Of a DNA stretch of 6,666 bases, positions 1-6,666 are shown piece after piece. This DNA comes from DATJUC01 sp035502675 (GTDB lineage Bacteria; Vulcanimicrobiota; Vulcanimicrobiia; Vulcanimicrobiales; Vulcanimicrobiaceae): NCBI GenBank assembly GCA_035502675.1, contig DATJUC010000026.1:1-6666 (forward strand). Reading direction: 5' to 3'. Position 1 is the stretch's first letter. Each line of letters begins with the position of its first letter. The notes beneath the pieces were generated by a model. It saw only the letters and a program-made list of their open reading frames with translations, was not told the origin of the DNA and made no database searches. Made by a program: the position numbers and the translations under genes.

Positions 1-197
1 GGCCGGTCGACGGCGCGCCGGAAACGCTCGCCGCGCAGACGCCGTTCGCATTCGTTGCGAATCCGCGCCAGCAGCGCGCGCTCGATCGGAAGGCCGTCGA
101 CCGTGCCGAATCCGCGCGAGACCGCCAAGAACCAGGTGCGCGGACCGAGCTGCATCGTCAAGCACGACGCGCGATCGCCGCGAATCGCTACGTCCAC
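1..197 (-). CDS. PP2C-like phosphatase domain protein, N-terminal part, catalytic motif degenerate (cut by window edge)
   Basis: Sixty-five codons are visible before the gene leaves the window. I chose the GTG at 195-197, which overlaps the end of the upstream FHA gene by 10 bases; no other ATG, GTG or TTG lies just upstream in this frame. The layout follows the N-terminus of PP2C (PPM) Ser/Thr phosphatases: a first strand with an Arg-x-x-Asp-like stretch (residues 6-9, RGDR), a hydrophobic strand (WFLAV, 22-26), then an Ala/Leu-rich helix (40-48). In active enzymes the second strand is followed by a V-A-D-G-M-G-G motif whose Asp and Gly hold the metal ions. Here that place reads VSRGFGT (26-32), so the Asp is replaced by Arg. 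If the alignment is right, the protein may be a non-catalytic pseudophosphatase. Its position after two FHA genes supports a PP2C origin (pstP/prpC place). The family call is inferred from a short stretch and the C-terminal metal ligands are not visible. Confidence 0.55.
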   Translation of the reverse strand, partial: MDVAIRGDRASCLTMQLGPRTWFLAVSRGFGTVDGLPIERALLARIRNECERRLRGERFRRAVDR

Positions 198-601
198 GGT
201 TCTACCGTTCGTACCAGCATGCGCGTCGTCCCGGCGTCGACGGCGTCGCCCTCGCGAATTTCGATCGCTTCGGCGACGCGCCGCCCGTTGAGAAAGGTGC
301 CGTTGCGGCTTCGAAGATCGTCGACGTAAACGATGCCGTTGCGGCTTTCGAAGCGAGCGTGACGGCGGCTCACCTCGGGATCGCGCAGAACCAGATCGGC
401 GCTCGCATCCCGGCCCAGCTCGAAGGGCGGCCGGCCTTCGAACGACCGCGACGCGCCGCGATCGAGCACGTCGAGAACCACGCGCATCGGTACCAGCCGT
501 CCGGCTTCGGCGACGGGACGGACGCGCGGCAACATCGCCACCACGGCAACCGCCGCCAGGGCCGCGGTGATTTCGAGCGAGCCGACGCGAAGCGGCGTCA
601 C
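188..601 (-). CDS. Membrane-anchored FHA domain protein (FhaB/FipA-like)
   Basis: A 137-residue protein with one N-terminal hydrophobic segment (about residues 10-25) followed by a single FHA domain (about 58-130). The FHA fold binds phosphothreonine peptides. The key residues are intact: Gly63-Arg64 in the first loop, Ser78 and His81 in SRRH (78-81), and the SRNGTFLNG stretch (98-106) with the conserved Asn residues. The arrangement, one membrane helix then a cytoplasmic FHA domain, is that of actinobacterial FhaB/FipA, which acts with Ser/Thr kinases near the cell-wall and division machinery. The GTG start at 599-601 shares GTGA with the fhaA stop, and GGAG lies 4 bases upstream (606-609), supporting coupled translation. 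The next gene downstream is PP2C-like. The FHA call is firm; the FhaB role is inferred from architecture and neighbours. Confidence 0.85.
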   Translation of the reverse strand: MTPLRVGSLEITAALAAVAVVAMLPRVRPVAEAGRLVPMRVVLDVLDRGASRSFEGRPPFELGRDASADLVLRDPEVSRRHARFESRNGIVYVDDLRSRNGTFLNGRRVAEAIEIREGDAVDAGTTRMLVRTVEPWT

Positions 602-1302
602 GCCTCTCCGCCCGCCTCGAATCGCATCCGCGTATTGCCAAACATCAACTCGTCTCCGTCCCGCAGTCCTCGCGCCTCGATCCGTTCGCCGTTGACGAAC
701 GTGCCGTTGGTCGAACCCAAGTCCCGAACGACGGGTTCCACGCCTTCGACTTCGACGACCGCATGCGTTCGCGAGACGCTGGGGTCGACGAGAAAGACGT
801 CGCTCTCTTCGCTTCTTCCGACGCGGGCACGCCCCTCGATGTAGTATACCCCGTAGGCCGGGACCCCTCTGACCATACGCAAATGAAACCGGCGCTGTGG
901 GGGCCGAAGCACCGCCCCGTCGATCGTCACCGTCGCTTCGTCGACGATCGAGACGTCGACCGCCCCGGCCGGGACGGACTCCCGGGAGGTCATTTCAACG
1001 CTGGGATCGCCGTCGGGGAACCGGATGCCGACCCGCTGCGCGAGGTCGCTGAGCAGTTCCGCCCATTCGCGTTCGAGATAGGCTTGGTGCCCCGCCAAGC
1101 GCTCGTAGTCCGCCGGGTTGACGTACACGATGTAGGATCCCGGCGCGGTCAGCCGGTTCTCCTCGCCGCGAGTGCGGGCTTCCATGGTGGCCGCCAGTTT
1201 GCGGGCAATCTGCGTCGGCTCGAGATCGCTCGGAAAGGTCCGCGCGAAGCTGCGCTCGATAAAGGCGGCGCACGCCTGCTCGATCTTCTCGAAAAGGCTC
1301 AC
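598..1302 (-). CDS. fhaA: FhaA-type protein: DUF3662 (FhaA_N) domain plus C-terminal FHA domain
   Basis: A 234-residue protein with no signal peptide or membrane helix. Residues 1-115 match the FhaA N-terminal domain (DUF3662): it opens with MSLFEKIE, then an F-P-S-D-L-E-P-T-Q-I-A stretch (23-33) and a Y-I-V-Y-V-N-P-x-D-Y-E-R-L run (57-69). Residues about 150-230 form an FHA domain with Gly162-Arg163, SRTHA (177-181) and DLGSTNGTFVNG (194-205), so phosphothreonine binding should be intact. In mycobacteria FhaA acts with kinase signalling in cell-wall synthesis and has a long disordered linker between its two domains (whole protein over 500 residues); here the linker is only a few dozen residues. 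The GTG start at 1300-1302 overlaps the rsmB stop as GTGA, with GGAG 8 bases upstream (1311-1314). The open frame continues far upstream inside rsmB, but that part is a shadow and FhaA_N begins exactly at this GTG. Confidence 0.9.
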   Translation of the reverse strand: MSLFEKIEQACAAFIERSFARTFPSDLEPTQIARKLAATMEARTRGEENRLTAPGSYIVYVNPADYERLAGHQAYLEREWAELLSDLAQRVGIRFPDGDPSVEMTSRESVPAGAVDVSIVDEATVTIDGAVLRPPQRRFHLRMVRGVPAYGVYYIEGRARVGRSEESDVFLVDPSVSRTHAVVEVEGVEPVVRDLGSTNGTFVNGERIEARGLRDGDELMFGNTRMRFEAGGEA

Positions 1303-2633
1303 GTACCGCGCTCCAGGCGCGCGATGTAGAAGCCGTCGCGACCGTCGATTCCCGGCGGCACGAGCACGTCGCCTCGCCCGGTGACCAACGATTCGTACGC
1401 GGCCGGTAACAGACCGCGCGAAAAATTCTCTCGGGCCACAAATGCGTCCACCACTTCCGCCGTTTCTCGCGGGTCCGTCGAACAGACTGCGTACACGAGC
1501 GTGCCGCCGGGGTGCAGATGCGGCGCCAGCCGCTCCAAGAGAGCACGCTGCGTGATGGCCAGGCGTTCGCCGTCGGTGCCTTGCTTCTTCCATCGCGTCT
1601 CCGGGTGCCGCCCGACCAGGCCGATACCCGAGCACGGCGCGTCGACCAGGATGCGGTCGAAGCGCTGGTCCGGCTCCAGGATCGGTTCGGTTGCGTCGCC
1701 CGTCAACACGCCCGCGGCGAAACCGGCCTCGTCGAGACGCCGGCCCAAGACCGCCGTCTTGCGCGCGTCGCGTTCGACGCACAGCAGCGTGCCCTCGCCC
1801 TCGAGCCGTGCGGCGATCTGCAACGCTTTGTTGCCGCGACCGCTGCACGCGTCGAGGACCGCTTCGCCCGGTTGCGGACCGAGCACGTCGACCGGCATGG
1901 CCGAGCTCTCCGACTGCTGCCACCAGCGTCCGCCGCTTTCCAGCCGGGCCAGCTCCGCCGCGCCCGACTCGACGATCAGCGAATCCGGGGCGAACTTGGA
2001 AGGGCGCGTCGTCACGCCCGCCGTCTCGAGTTCTCGCGCGCACTCCGCGACGCTCAGGCGCGCGCGGTTGACCCCGATTGCCGGCACGGCCGGCTCGTCG
2101 CACGCGGCGCAGACCTCCCGCGCGCCCTCCCCAAACGCTTCGATCCACTGGCGCACGATCCAGGTCGGGAAACTATACAGCGTTCCCAGGTACTGCTCTT
2201 CGTCGGGGAAGTCTTCGCGCTGCGGCGGCTGGGGCGGCTCGCGCAAGAAGCTCCGCAAGACCGCGTTGACGAGATTTGCCAACCCGCGATGCCCGTACTT
2301 TTTCGACAGGTTCACGAACTCGAAGACGGTCGCGTGGACGTCGGGACGGCTGAACGCAAGCTCGTAGATTGCCAAGCGCAGAATCTCGCGAATCGCCGGC
2401 GGAAGCGGCTCGCGCCGATCGCCGACGAAAGCGTCGAGATACCAATCCAGCGTGCGCCGCATCTTGATCGCGCCGTACGCGAGCTCGGTCGCAAACGCGC
2501 GGTCGCGCGCCGAAACCCCGGCCCGCCGAACGCGATATTCGAGCGCCTCCTGCGCGCCGCGGCCGGGAGCCGAAGAGCCCGCCGGCGGAAAGACGTCGCG
2601 CACGACGGCCAGGGCGATCTCGCGAGCGTTCAC
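1299..2633 (-). CDS. rsmB: 16S rRNA (cytosine-967-C5)-methyltransferase RsmB
   Basis: A 444-residue protein that transfers a methyl group from SAM to C5 of C967 in 16S rRNA. Residues 1-135 are a NusB-like RNA-binding domain, with DRAFATELAYGAI (44-56) and the FVNLSKKYG/LVNAVLRSF stretch (106-129). Residues about 170-444 are the Rossmann methyltransferase domain. Motif I reads VLDACSGRGNKA (259-270), motif IV is DAPCSGIG (331-338, Cys334), and motif VI is YAVCST (381-386), where Cys384 matches the catalytic nucleophile of this family. Motif I is unusual: most members read C-A-A-P-G-G-K. I chose the GTG at 2631-2633 because it shares GTGA with the fmt stop and the NusB domain starts there; an open frame reaching 2846 would add 71 residues lying inside fmt. 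No clear ribosome binding site precedes it, so translation is probably coupled to fmt. Confidence 0.95.
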   Translation of the reverse strand: MNAREIALAVVRDVFPPAGSSAPGRGAQEALEYRVRRAGVSARDRAFATELAYGAIKMRRTLDWYLDAFVGDRREPLPPAIREILRLAIYELAFSRPDVHATVFEFVNLSKKYGHRGLANLVNAVLRSFLREPPQPPQREDFPDEEQYLGTLYSFPTWIVRQWIEAFGEGAREVCAACDEPAVPAIGVNRARLSVAECARELETAGVTTRPSKFAPDSLIVESGAAELARLESGGRWWQQSESSAMPVDVLGPQPGEAVLDACSGRGNKALQIAARLEGEGTLLCVERDARKTAVLGRRLDEAGFAAGVLTGDATEPILEPDQRFDRILVDAPCSGIGLVGRHPETRWKKQGTDGERLAITQRALLERLAPHLHPGGTLVYAVCSTDPRETAEVVDAFVARENFSRGLLPAAYESLVTGRGDVLVPPGIDGRDGFYIARLERGT

Positions 2634-3463
2634 GGCGTCGTGACGCGGCCGCGCCGCTGCACGTAGGCTTCCCAGGTCGTTCTTCCGCGGTTCGGAGCCA
2701 CCAGCTCGTCGATCCGCAGCGAACCGTTTTCGTCGAGGTGCGCGCGCAGCAGTTTGACGCTCTCGCCGTCGATGTCGGCACGCGCCGCCGGCGACGGCGA
2801 ATAGGCGCGCACGGCGTCGACGATCCGGCGCGGCTCCCACGACCAATCGATCTGCAAGTCGGCTGCGCGCAGCGGGCGCGTCACGCTGGGCTCGCCGCTC
2901 TGCGGAACCTTCGCGAGCCGGCCCGCGGCGGCCGCGTCGATGGCCTGGCCCAGCAACTCGCCGCCGGCGGCCGCCAGACGATCGTGCAGTTCGCCGTACG
3001 ACTCCTCGCGGCCGATCGGCACGCGCCGCGCGCCGACGACGTCGCCGGTGTCCATCCCTTCGTCCATCAGCATGACCGTCACGCCCGTCTCCGACTCGCC
3101 GTTGCGAATCGCACTTTGAATCGGCGTCGCGCCGCGGTATTTCGGCAACAGCGACGGATGCACGTTGAGCGCCCCCATGCGCGCAAGCGCGAGCAGCTCG
3201 CGAGGCAGGATGCGCCCGTACGACGCCAGCGCGAACAGGTCGAGCGGAACGTTCGCGAACTCGCGTGCGAAGGCGCGCAAGTCGGCCGGCTCGTAGACGG
3301 GCACCCCCAGCTCCAGCGCCGCCGTCTTCACCGGCGTCGGCCGCAGCTTGTGCCCGCGTCCGGCCGGACGATCGGGCTGCGTGACGACGCCCGCCAGCGC
3401 CGAGTGGGCGGCGGCGGCTCGCAGGCTCGGGAGAGCGAACTCGCTCGTCCCGAAAAACAGCAG
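2630..3463 (-). CDS. fmt: Methionyl-tRNA formyltransferase Fmt (start codon unclear, probably CTG)
   Basis: Fmt formylates Met on initiator tRNA using 10-formyl-tetrahydrofolate. With a CTG start at 3461-3463 it is 277 residues. The N-terminal Rossmann domain opens with the family's first strand (FFGTSEFALP, 3-12), then VVTQPDRPAGRG (26-37) and the active site N100-x-H102 followed by SLLPKYRGATPIQ (104-116), with Asp138 in MDTGD. These match the catalytic Asn, His and Asp of the family. No ATG, GTG or TTG lies in frame between the preceding stop (3503-3505) and this first strand; only CTG codons (3482-3484, 3461-3463, 3458-3460) are available. A GTG at 3329-3331 would remove about 45 conserved residues, so I reject it. 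The C-terminal tRNA-binding domain is short: after VKLLRAHL (236-243) it jumps almost at once to the last strands, and typical Fmt is about 310 residues. The gene begins right after the def stop and shares GTGA with rsmB. Confidence 0.9.
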   Translation of the reverse strand: MLFFGTSEFALPSLRAAAAHSALAGVVTQPDRPAGRGHKLRPTPVKTAALELGVPVYEPADLRAFAREFANVPLDLFALASYGRILPRELLALARMGALNVHPSLLPKYRGATPIQSAIRNGESETGVTVMLMDEGMDTGDVVGARRVPIGREESYGELHDRLAAAGGELLGQAIDAAAAGRLAKVPQSGEPSVTRPLRAADLQIDWSWEPRRIVDAVRAYSPSPAARADIDGESVKLLRAHLDENGSLRIDELVAPNRGRTTWEAYVQRRGRVTTP

Positions 3464-3464
3464 G

Positions 3465-3977
3465 CTAGGCTTCGGCTTGTGCAGCTTCGCGCTCTTCTTC
3501 TGTCACGGCGGGTCGAAGATTGCGCGCCTTGTCGACGTACAGAACGCCGTTGAGATGATCGATCTCGTGTTGCAGGCACTGCGCGAAAAGACCGTCGCCT
3601 TCCAGGCGGATCTTGTCTCCGTGCCGGTCGAGACCGCTGACCGCCATGCGTTTGTAGCGCACGATGTCGCCGACCATTCCCGGGACCGAAAGACAGCCCT
3701 CGACCAGTTCGATTTCTTCGCCGGCCTCTTCGATCTTGGGGTTGATGACGACCGCGGGCTCGTGCTCTTCGTCGTGCACGTCGATCACGAACAGCCGCTT
3801 CGACACGTTGACTTGCGGGGCCGCCAAGCCGACGCCGGGCGCCGCGTACATCGTCTCGAACATGTCGTCGATCAGCTGCTGAAAGAGCGGCTCGCGGATT
3901 TCACGCGGGTCGACCTTTTTCGCTGCCTTGCGAAGCGTTGGATGGCCGTCGGTGACGATCTCTCGGACGTAGGGCAT
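3465..3977 (-). CDS. def: Peptide deformylase
   Basis: A 170-residue metalloenzyme that removes the N-formyl group from new proteins at the ribosome. All three family motifs are present: GVGLAAPQ (48-55), EGCLS (93-97, Cys95 as metal ligand) and QHEIDH (136-141, His137 and His141 as ligands, Glu138 as the catalytic base). Length is normal for the family. The C-terminus is Glu/Ala-rich (159-170), as in many type I enzymes. The ATG at 3975-3977 gives the usual N-terminus about 12 residues before the H-P-x-L-R stretch (12-16). No clear purine-rich ribosome binding site precedes it; the leader is only 25 bases after a strong hairpin. It is followed directly by fmt, whose product adds the group that this enzyme removes. 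Confidence 0.97.
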   Translation of the reverse strand: MPYVREIVTDGHPTLRKAAKKVDPREIREPLFQQLIDDMFETMYAAPGVGLAAPQVNVSKRLFVIDVHDEEHEPAVVINPKIEEAGEEIELVEGCLSVPGMVGDIVRYKRMAVSGLDRHGDKIRLEGDGLFAQCLQHEIDHLNGVLYVDKARNLRPAVTEEEREAAQAEA

Positions 3978-4002
3978 GCCGGCGTATTTCTGGAGAAACG
4001 GC

Positions 4003-4032
4003 CGCCGCTCCGCCTAACGAGGCGGAGCGGCG
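4003..4032 (-). terminator. Strong GC-rich hairpin between the lipoprotein gene and def; weak terminator or attenuator
   Basis: The arms 4003-4015 and 4020-4032 pair perfectly over 13 bp, closing on a 4-base loop at 4016-4019. Read on the minus strand, the hairpin starts 29 bases after the lipoprotein stop (4062-4064) and is followed by GCCGTTTCTCC, a poor T-tract. On the plus strand no T-run follows. It could end lipoprotein transcription partly, protect that mRNA's 3' end, or fold in the def leader. With only 25 bases left before the def ATG, full termination would leave little room for a def promoter, so read-through is likely. The rest of the 3978-4061 gap shows only a small palindrome (AACGCGTT, 4038-4045). 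Confidence 0.5.
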
Positions 4033-4061
4033 TTGGGAACGCGTTGGAGCGCGGAAGGGCG

Positions 4062-4514
4062 TTAGCGCGTGGTAAACTGCCCGATCCCGGCCGGATTGCA
4101 GACCTGGTTCTCGACGTTGAAGCCGATGACGTAGGTCGATCCCGACGAGAGCGGCCCCACGTTGGAGACGTAGTACGTCGGGTTCGTTATGCTCGGCGAC
4201 GCGTGCGGGTGCGGAATTTGAGACTCCGGGATCTGCGAGAAGTTGGTTCCGTAGAAGTACGGCAAGCCGTTGGGGGGCTGAACCGCCGTATTGAAGTTGC
4301 CGTTAGCAAGCGTGTTGTTGCTGCTGGCGATGTAGACGTTGGTGGTGTTGTCCGGAACTCGGACCGCACCCGGAATCGGATAGACCATCACGGTGTTACC
4401 CTGCAGCCCGCAGGTCGGCGTCGAGCTGATCGGGGTGCTGTTGTTGCTGTTGCAAGCCGCCAGCACCGATGCGGCGAGCACTGCGAACGAAACGATGCGT
4501 AGCGACTTTTTCAT
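4062..4514 (-). CDS. Small secreted lipoprotein, Asn-rich, possible Ig-like (Big_5/SbsA-type) fold; function unknown
   Basis: I do not recognise this gene. The 150-residue product has a textbook lipoprotein signal: Lys2-Lys3, a hydrophobic core (7-18) and the lipobox LAAC with Cys21 as the lipidated residue. The mature part (130 residues) starts with a short Asn/Ser/Thr/Pro-rich linker, then one domain of about 110 residues. YPIPGAVRVP (45-54) and the ending YVIGF...GQFTTR (128-150) resemble the first and last strands of bacterial Ig-like Big_5/SbsA domains; this is a weak pattern call. Cys35 and Cys139 bracket the domain and could form a disulfide. It contains 18 Asn and looks less GC-rich than its neighbours. 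I chose the ATG at 4512-4514 because the signal peptide begins there, with purine-rich GAGAGGA and GGAG upstream; an in-frame start at 4559 would add 15 residues before the signal. It sits between two housekeeping units with gaps on both sides, so it may be separately expressed. Confidence 0.85.
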   Translation of the reverse strand: MKKSLRIVSFAVLAASVLAACNSNNSTPISSTPTCGLQGNTVMVYPIPGAVRVPDNTTNVYIASSNNTLANGNFNTAVQPPNGLPYFYGTNFSQIPESQIPHPHASPSITNPTYYVSNVGPLSSGSTYVIGFNVENQVCNPAGIGQFTTR

Positions 4515-4538
4515 GCTCCAACCATCCTCTCGGAGTGA

Positions 4539-4555
4539 CCGGGAGACCTTCCCGG
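4539..4555 (-). other. Short hairpin in the hslU-lipoprotein gap
   Basis: A perfect 6-bp inverted repeat (4539-4544 with 4550-4555) around a 5-base loop, 16 bases after the hslU stop. No T-run follows on either strand, so a classic intrinsic terminator is not supported. It may affect the lipoprotein leader or the 3' end of hslVU mRNA, or be chance in GC-rich DNA. Confidence 0.25.
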
Positions 4556-4571
4556 GCAAATGGGAAAACGA

Positions 4572-6019
<1,448 letters not shown>

Positions 6020-6023
<4 letters not shown>

Positions 6024-6550
6024 GGAAGGGTCTCCACGGTGATGTCGTCGTTGGTGTAGATGCAGATCTCGCCGGCGATCTCCAACGCCTTGCCAGCGAT
6101 GTCGGCGGCGTCCATGCCGGTGTTGCGCAGGAGCGCCGCCGCGGCGGCTTGCGCGTACGGGCCGCCGCTGCCGATCGCGGCGACGCCTTCGTCGGGTTCG
6201 ATCACGTCGCCGGTTCCGGAGAGCACGAACAGATGCTCCGGATTGCCGACGATCAACAGGGCCTCCAAACGGCGTAAGGCGCGATCCTGCCGCCAGTCCT
6301 TGGCCAGCTCGACCGCCGCGCGCGTCAGATCCTTGTACTCGCCGAACTTTGCTTCGAACTTCTCCAAGAGCGTAATCCCGTCGGCGGCCGATCCGGCGAA
6401 CCCGGCGACGACCTTACCGCCGGCGATCTTGCGAACTTTGCGCGCGCCGTGCTTGACGATGGTTTTGTCCAGCGTCACCTGCCCGTCGCCGGCAATGGCC
6501 AGCTTGCCGTCGCGCCTGACCGCAAGAATCGTGGTCGATCGTATCTTCAT
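6020..6550 (-). CDS. hslV: HslV (ClpQ), proteolytic subunit of the HslUV protease
   Basis: A 176-residue N-terminal-nucleophile threonine protease, related to proteasome beta subunits, forming the double-ring core of HslUV. The start ATG (6548-6550) encodes a short propeptide, MKIRS; removal would expose Thr6 of TTILAVRR as the catalytic N-terminal Thr. Asp22 (in GDGQ) and Lys38 (in ARKVR) match the catalytic Asp17 and Lys33 of E. coli, numbered from the mature Thr. GFAGSAAD (50-57), ELAKDWR (81-87) and GSGGPYAQAA (127-136) are further family signatures. E. coli HslV has only Met before its Thr, so the five-residue propeptide here must be cut by autoprocessing or another protease. The gene shares ATGA with an unidentified upstream gene and GTGA with hslU. 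Confidence 0.98.
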
Positions 6551-6666
6551 TCCCTAGCCGAGTACCCCGCCGCGACCGGCGAGGTTTCAAGCCCGCGATC
6601 GCGTGCCAGCTCCGCTGCAAGCCGGCCGACCGCCGCCAGCGCGCGCCGCGCCATGGCGCGGCGTCG
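6547..6666 (-). CDS. C-terminal end of an unidentified upstream gene (partial)
   Basis: The minus strand stays open from the window edge for 39 codons to a TGA at 6547-6549 that overlaps the hslV ATG as ATGA. Third positions are mostly G or C, as in the genes around it, and the 4-base overlap is the same kind of junction used elsewhere here, so I take it as the tail of a real gene. The visible end is Ala/Arg-rich with a helical look (ARRALAAVGRLAAELARD) and then a looser tail ending SARE. In other bacteria hslV often follows xerC, trmFO or topA. The segment does not look like an XerC end; a TrmFO-type end is possible but cannot be shown from 39 residues. Confidence 0.5.
   Translation of the reverse strand, partial: RRRAMARRALAAVGRLAAELARDRGLETSPVAAGYSARE

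Noticed and set aside
1303..2148. An upstream extension of the fhaA reading frame by 282 codons
   Set aside because: The extension lies inside rsmB in another frame and has shadow-like Arg/Gly-rich composition; the FhaA_N domain starts exactly at the GTG at 1300-1302.
1512..2666. A 384-codon plus-strand open frame, with others at 1381-2367 and 3348-4502
   Set aside because: They lie opposite rsmB, fmt and def, whose motifs are clear; their translations show low-complexity Arg/Ala-rich sequence typical of antisense frames.
2634..2846. An upstream extension of the rsmB reading frame by 71 codons
   Set aside because: It overlaps the fmt C-terminal coding sequence, and the NusB-like domain begins at the GTG that overlaps the fmt stop.
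3329..3331. GTG as the fmt start codon
   Set aside because: It would remove the first strand and the VTQPDRPAGRG segment, both conserved in Fmt and clearly encoded upstream in frame.
4031..4048. Short direct repeat GCGTTGG and palindrome AACGCGTT upstream of def
   Set aside because: Too short to support an operator or attachment site in DNA of this composition, with no further copies noticed nearby.

Overview
This window is one block of conserved bacterial housekeeping genes, all read on the minus strand, so the biological order runs from position 6666 down to 1. It is GC-rich, with strong G/C preference at third codon positions and frequent GTG starts. HslUV is present, and the def-fmt-rsmB set is followed by FhaA-like and FhaB-like FHA proteins and a PP2C-like protein. 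HslUV argues against a typical actinobacterium, while fhaA-fhaB argues against a typical firmicute. A deep-branching, GC-rich monoderm-related lineage such as Eremiobacterota (WPS-2) fits, but this is inference from gene content and not a sequence match.

Layout in transcription order. (1) 6666-6547: the last 39 codons of an unidentified gene, sharing ATGA with hslV. (2) 6550-4572: hslV and hslU, the complete two-part HslUV (ClpQY) ATP-dependent protease, sharing GTGA. (3) 4571-4515: a 57-base gap with a short hairpin; a possible promoter lies in the end of hslU. (4) 4514-4062: a small, Asn-rich secreted lipoprotein that I cannot name. (5) 4061-3978: an 84-base gap dominated by a perfect 13-bp GC-rich hairpin, possibly a weak terminator or attenuator. 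(6) 3977-1299: def, fmt and rsmB (peptide deformylase, Met-tRNA formyltransferase, 16S rRNA m5C967 methyltransferase). (7) 1302-188: a compact FhaA-type protein and a membrane-anchored FHA protein. (8) 197-1: the start of a PP2C-like protein, cut by the window edge.

How they work together. fmt adds the formyl group to initiator Met-tRNA and def removes it from new proteins. rsmB modifies the ribosome. hslUV degrades proteins. The FHA proteins read phosphothreonine marks made by Ser/Thr kinases, and a PP2C phosphatase would normally erase them. The order joins a firmicute-style arrangement (def-fmt-rsmB-PP2C-kinase) to an actinobacterial one (fhaA-fhaB-pstP-rodA-pbpA-kinase).

I see no wholly new system. 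The points most worth checking are a PP2C-like N-terminus that has lost its metal-binding aspartate motif, an fmt gene with no ATG, GTG or TTG start, a shortened Fmt C-terminal domain, an altered SAM-binding motif in RsmB, and the lineage-specific lipoprotein between hslU and def. No tRNA, rRNA, CRISPR array, insertion sequence or phage gene was seen.
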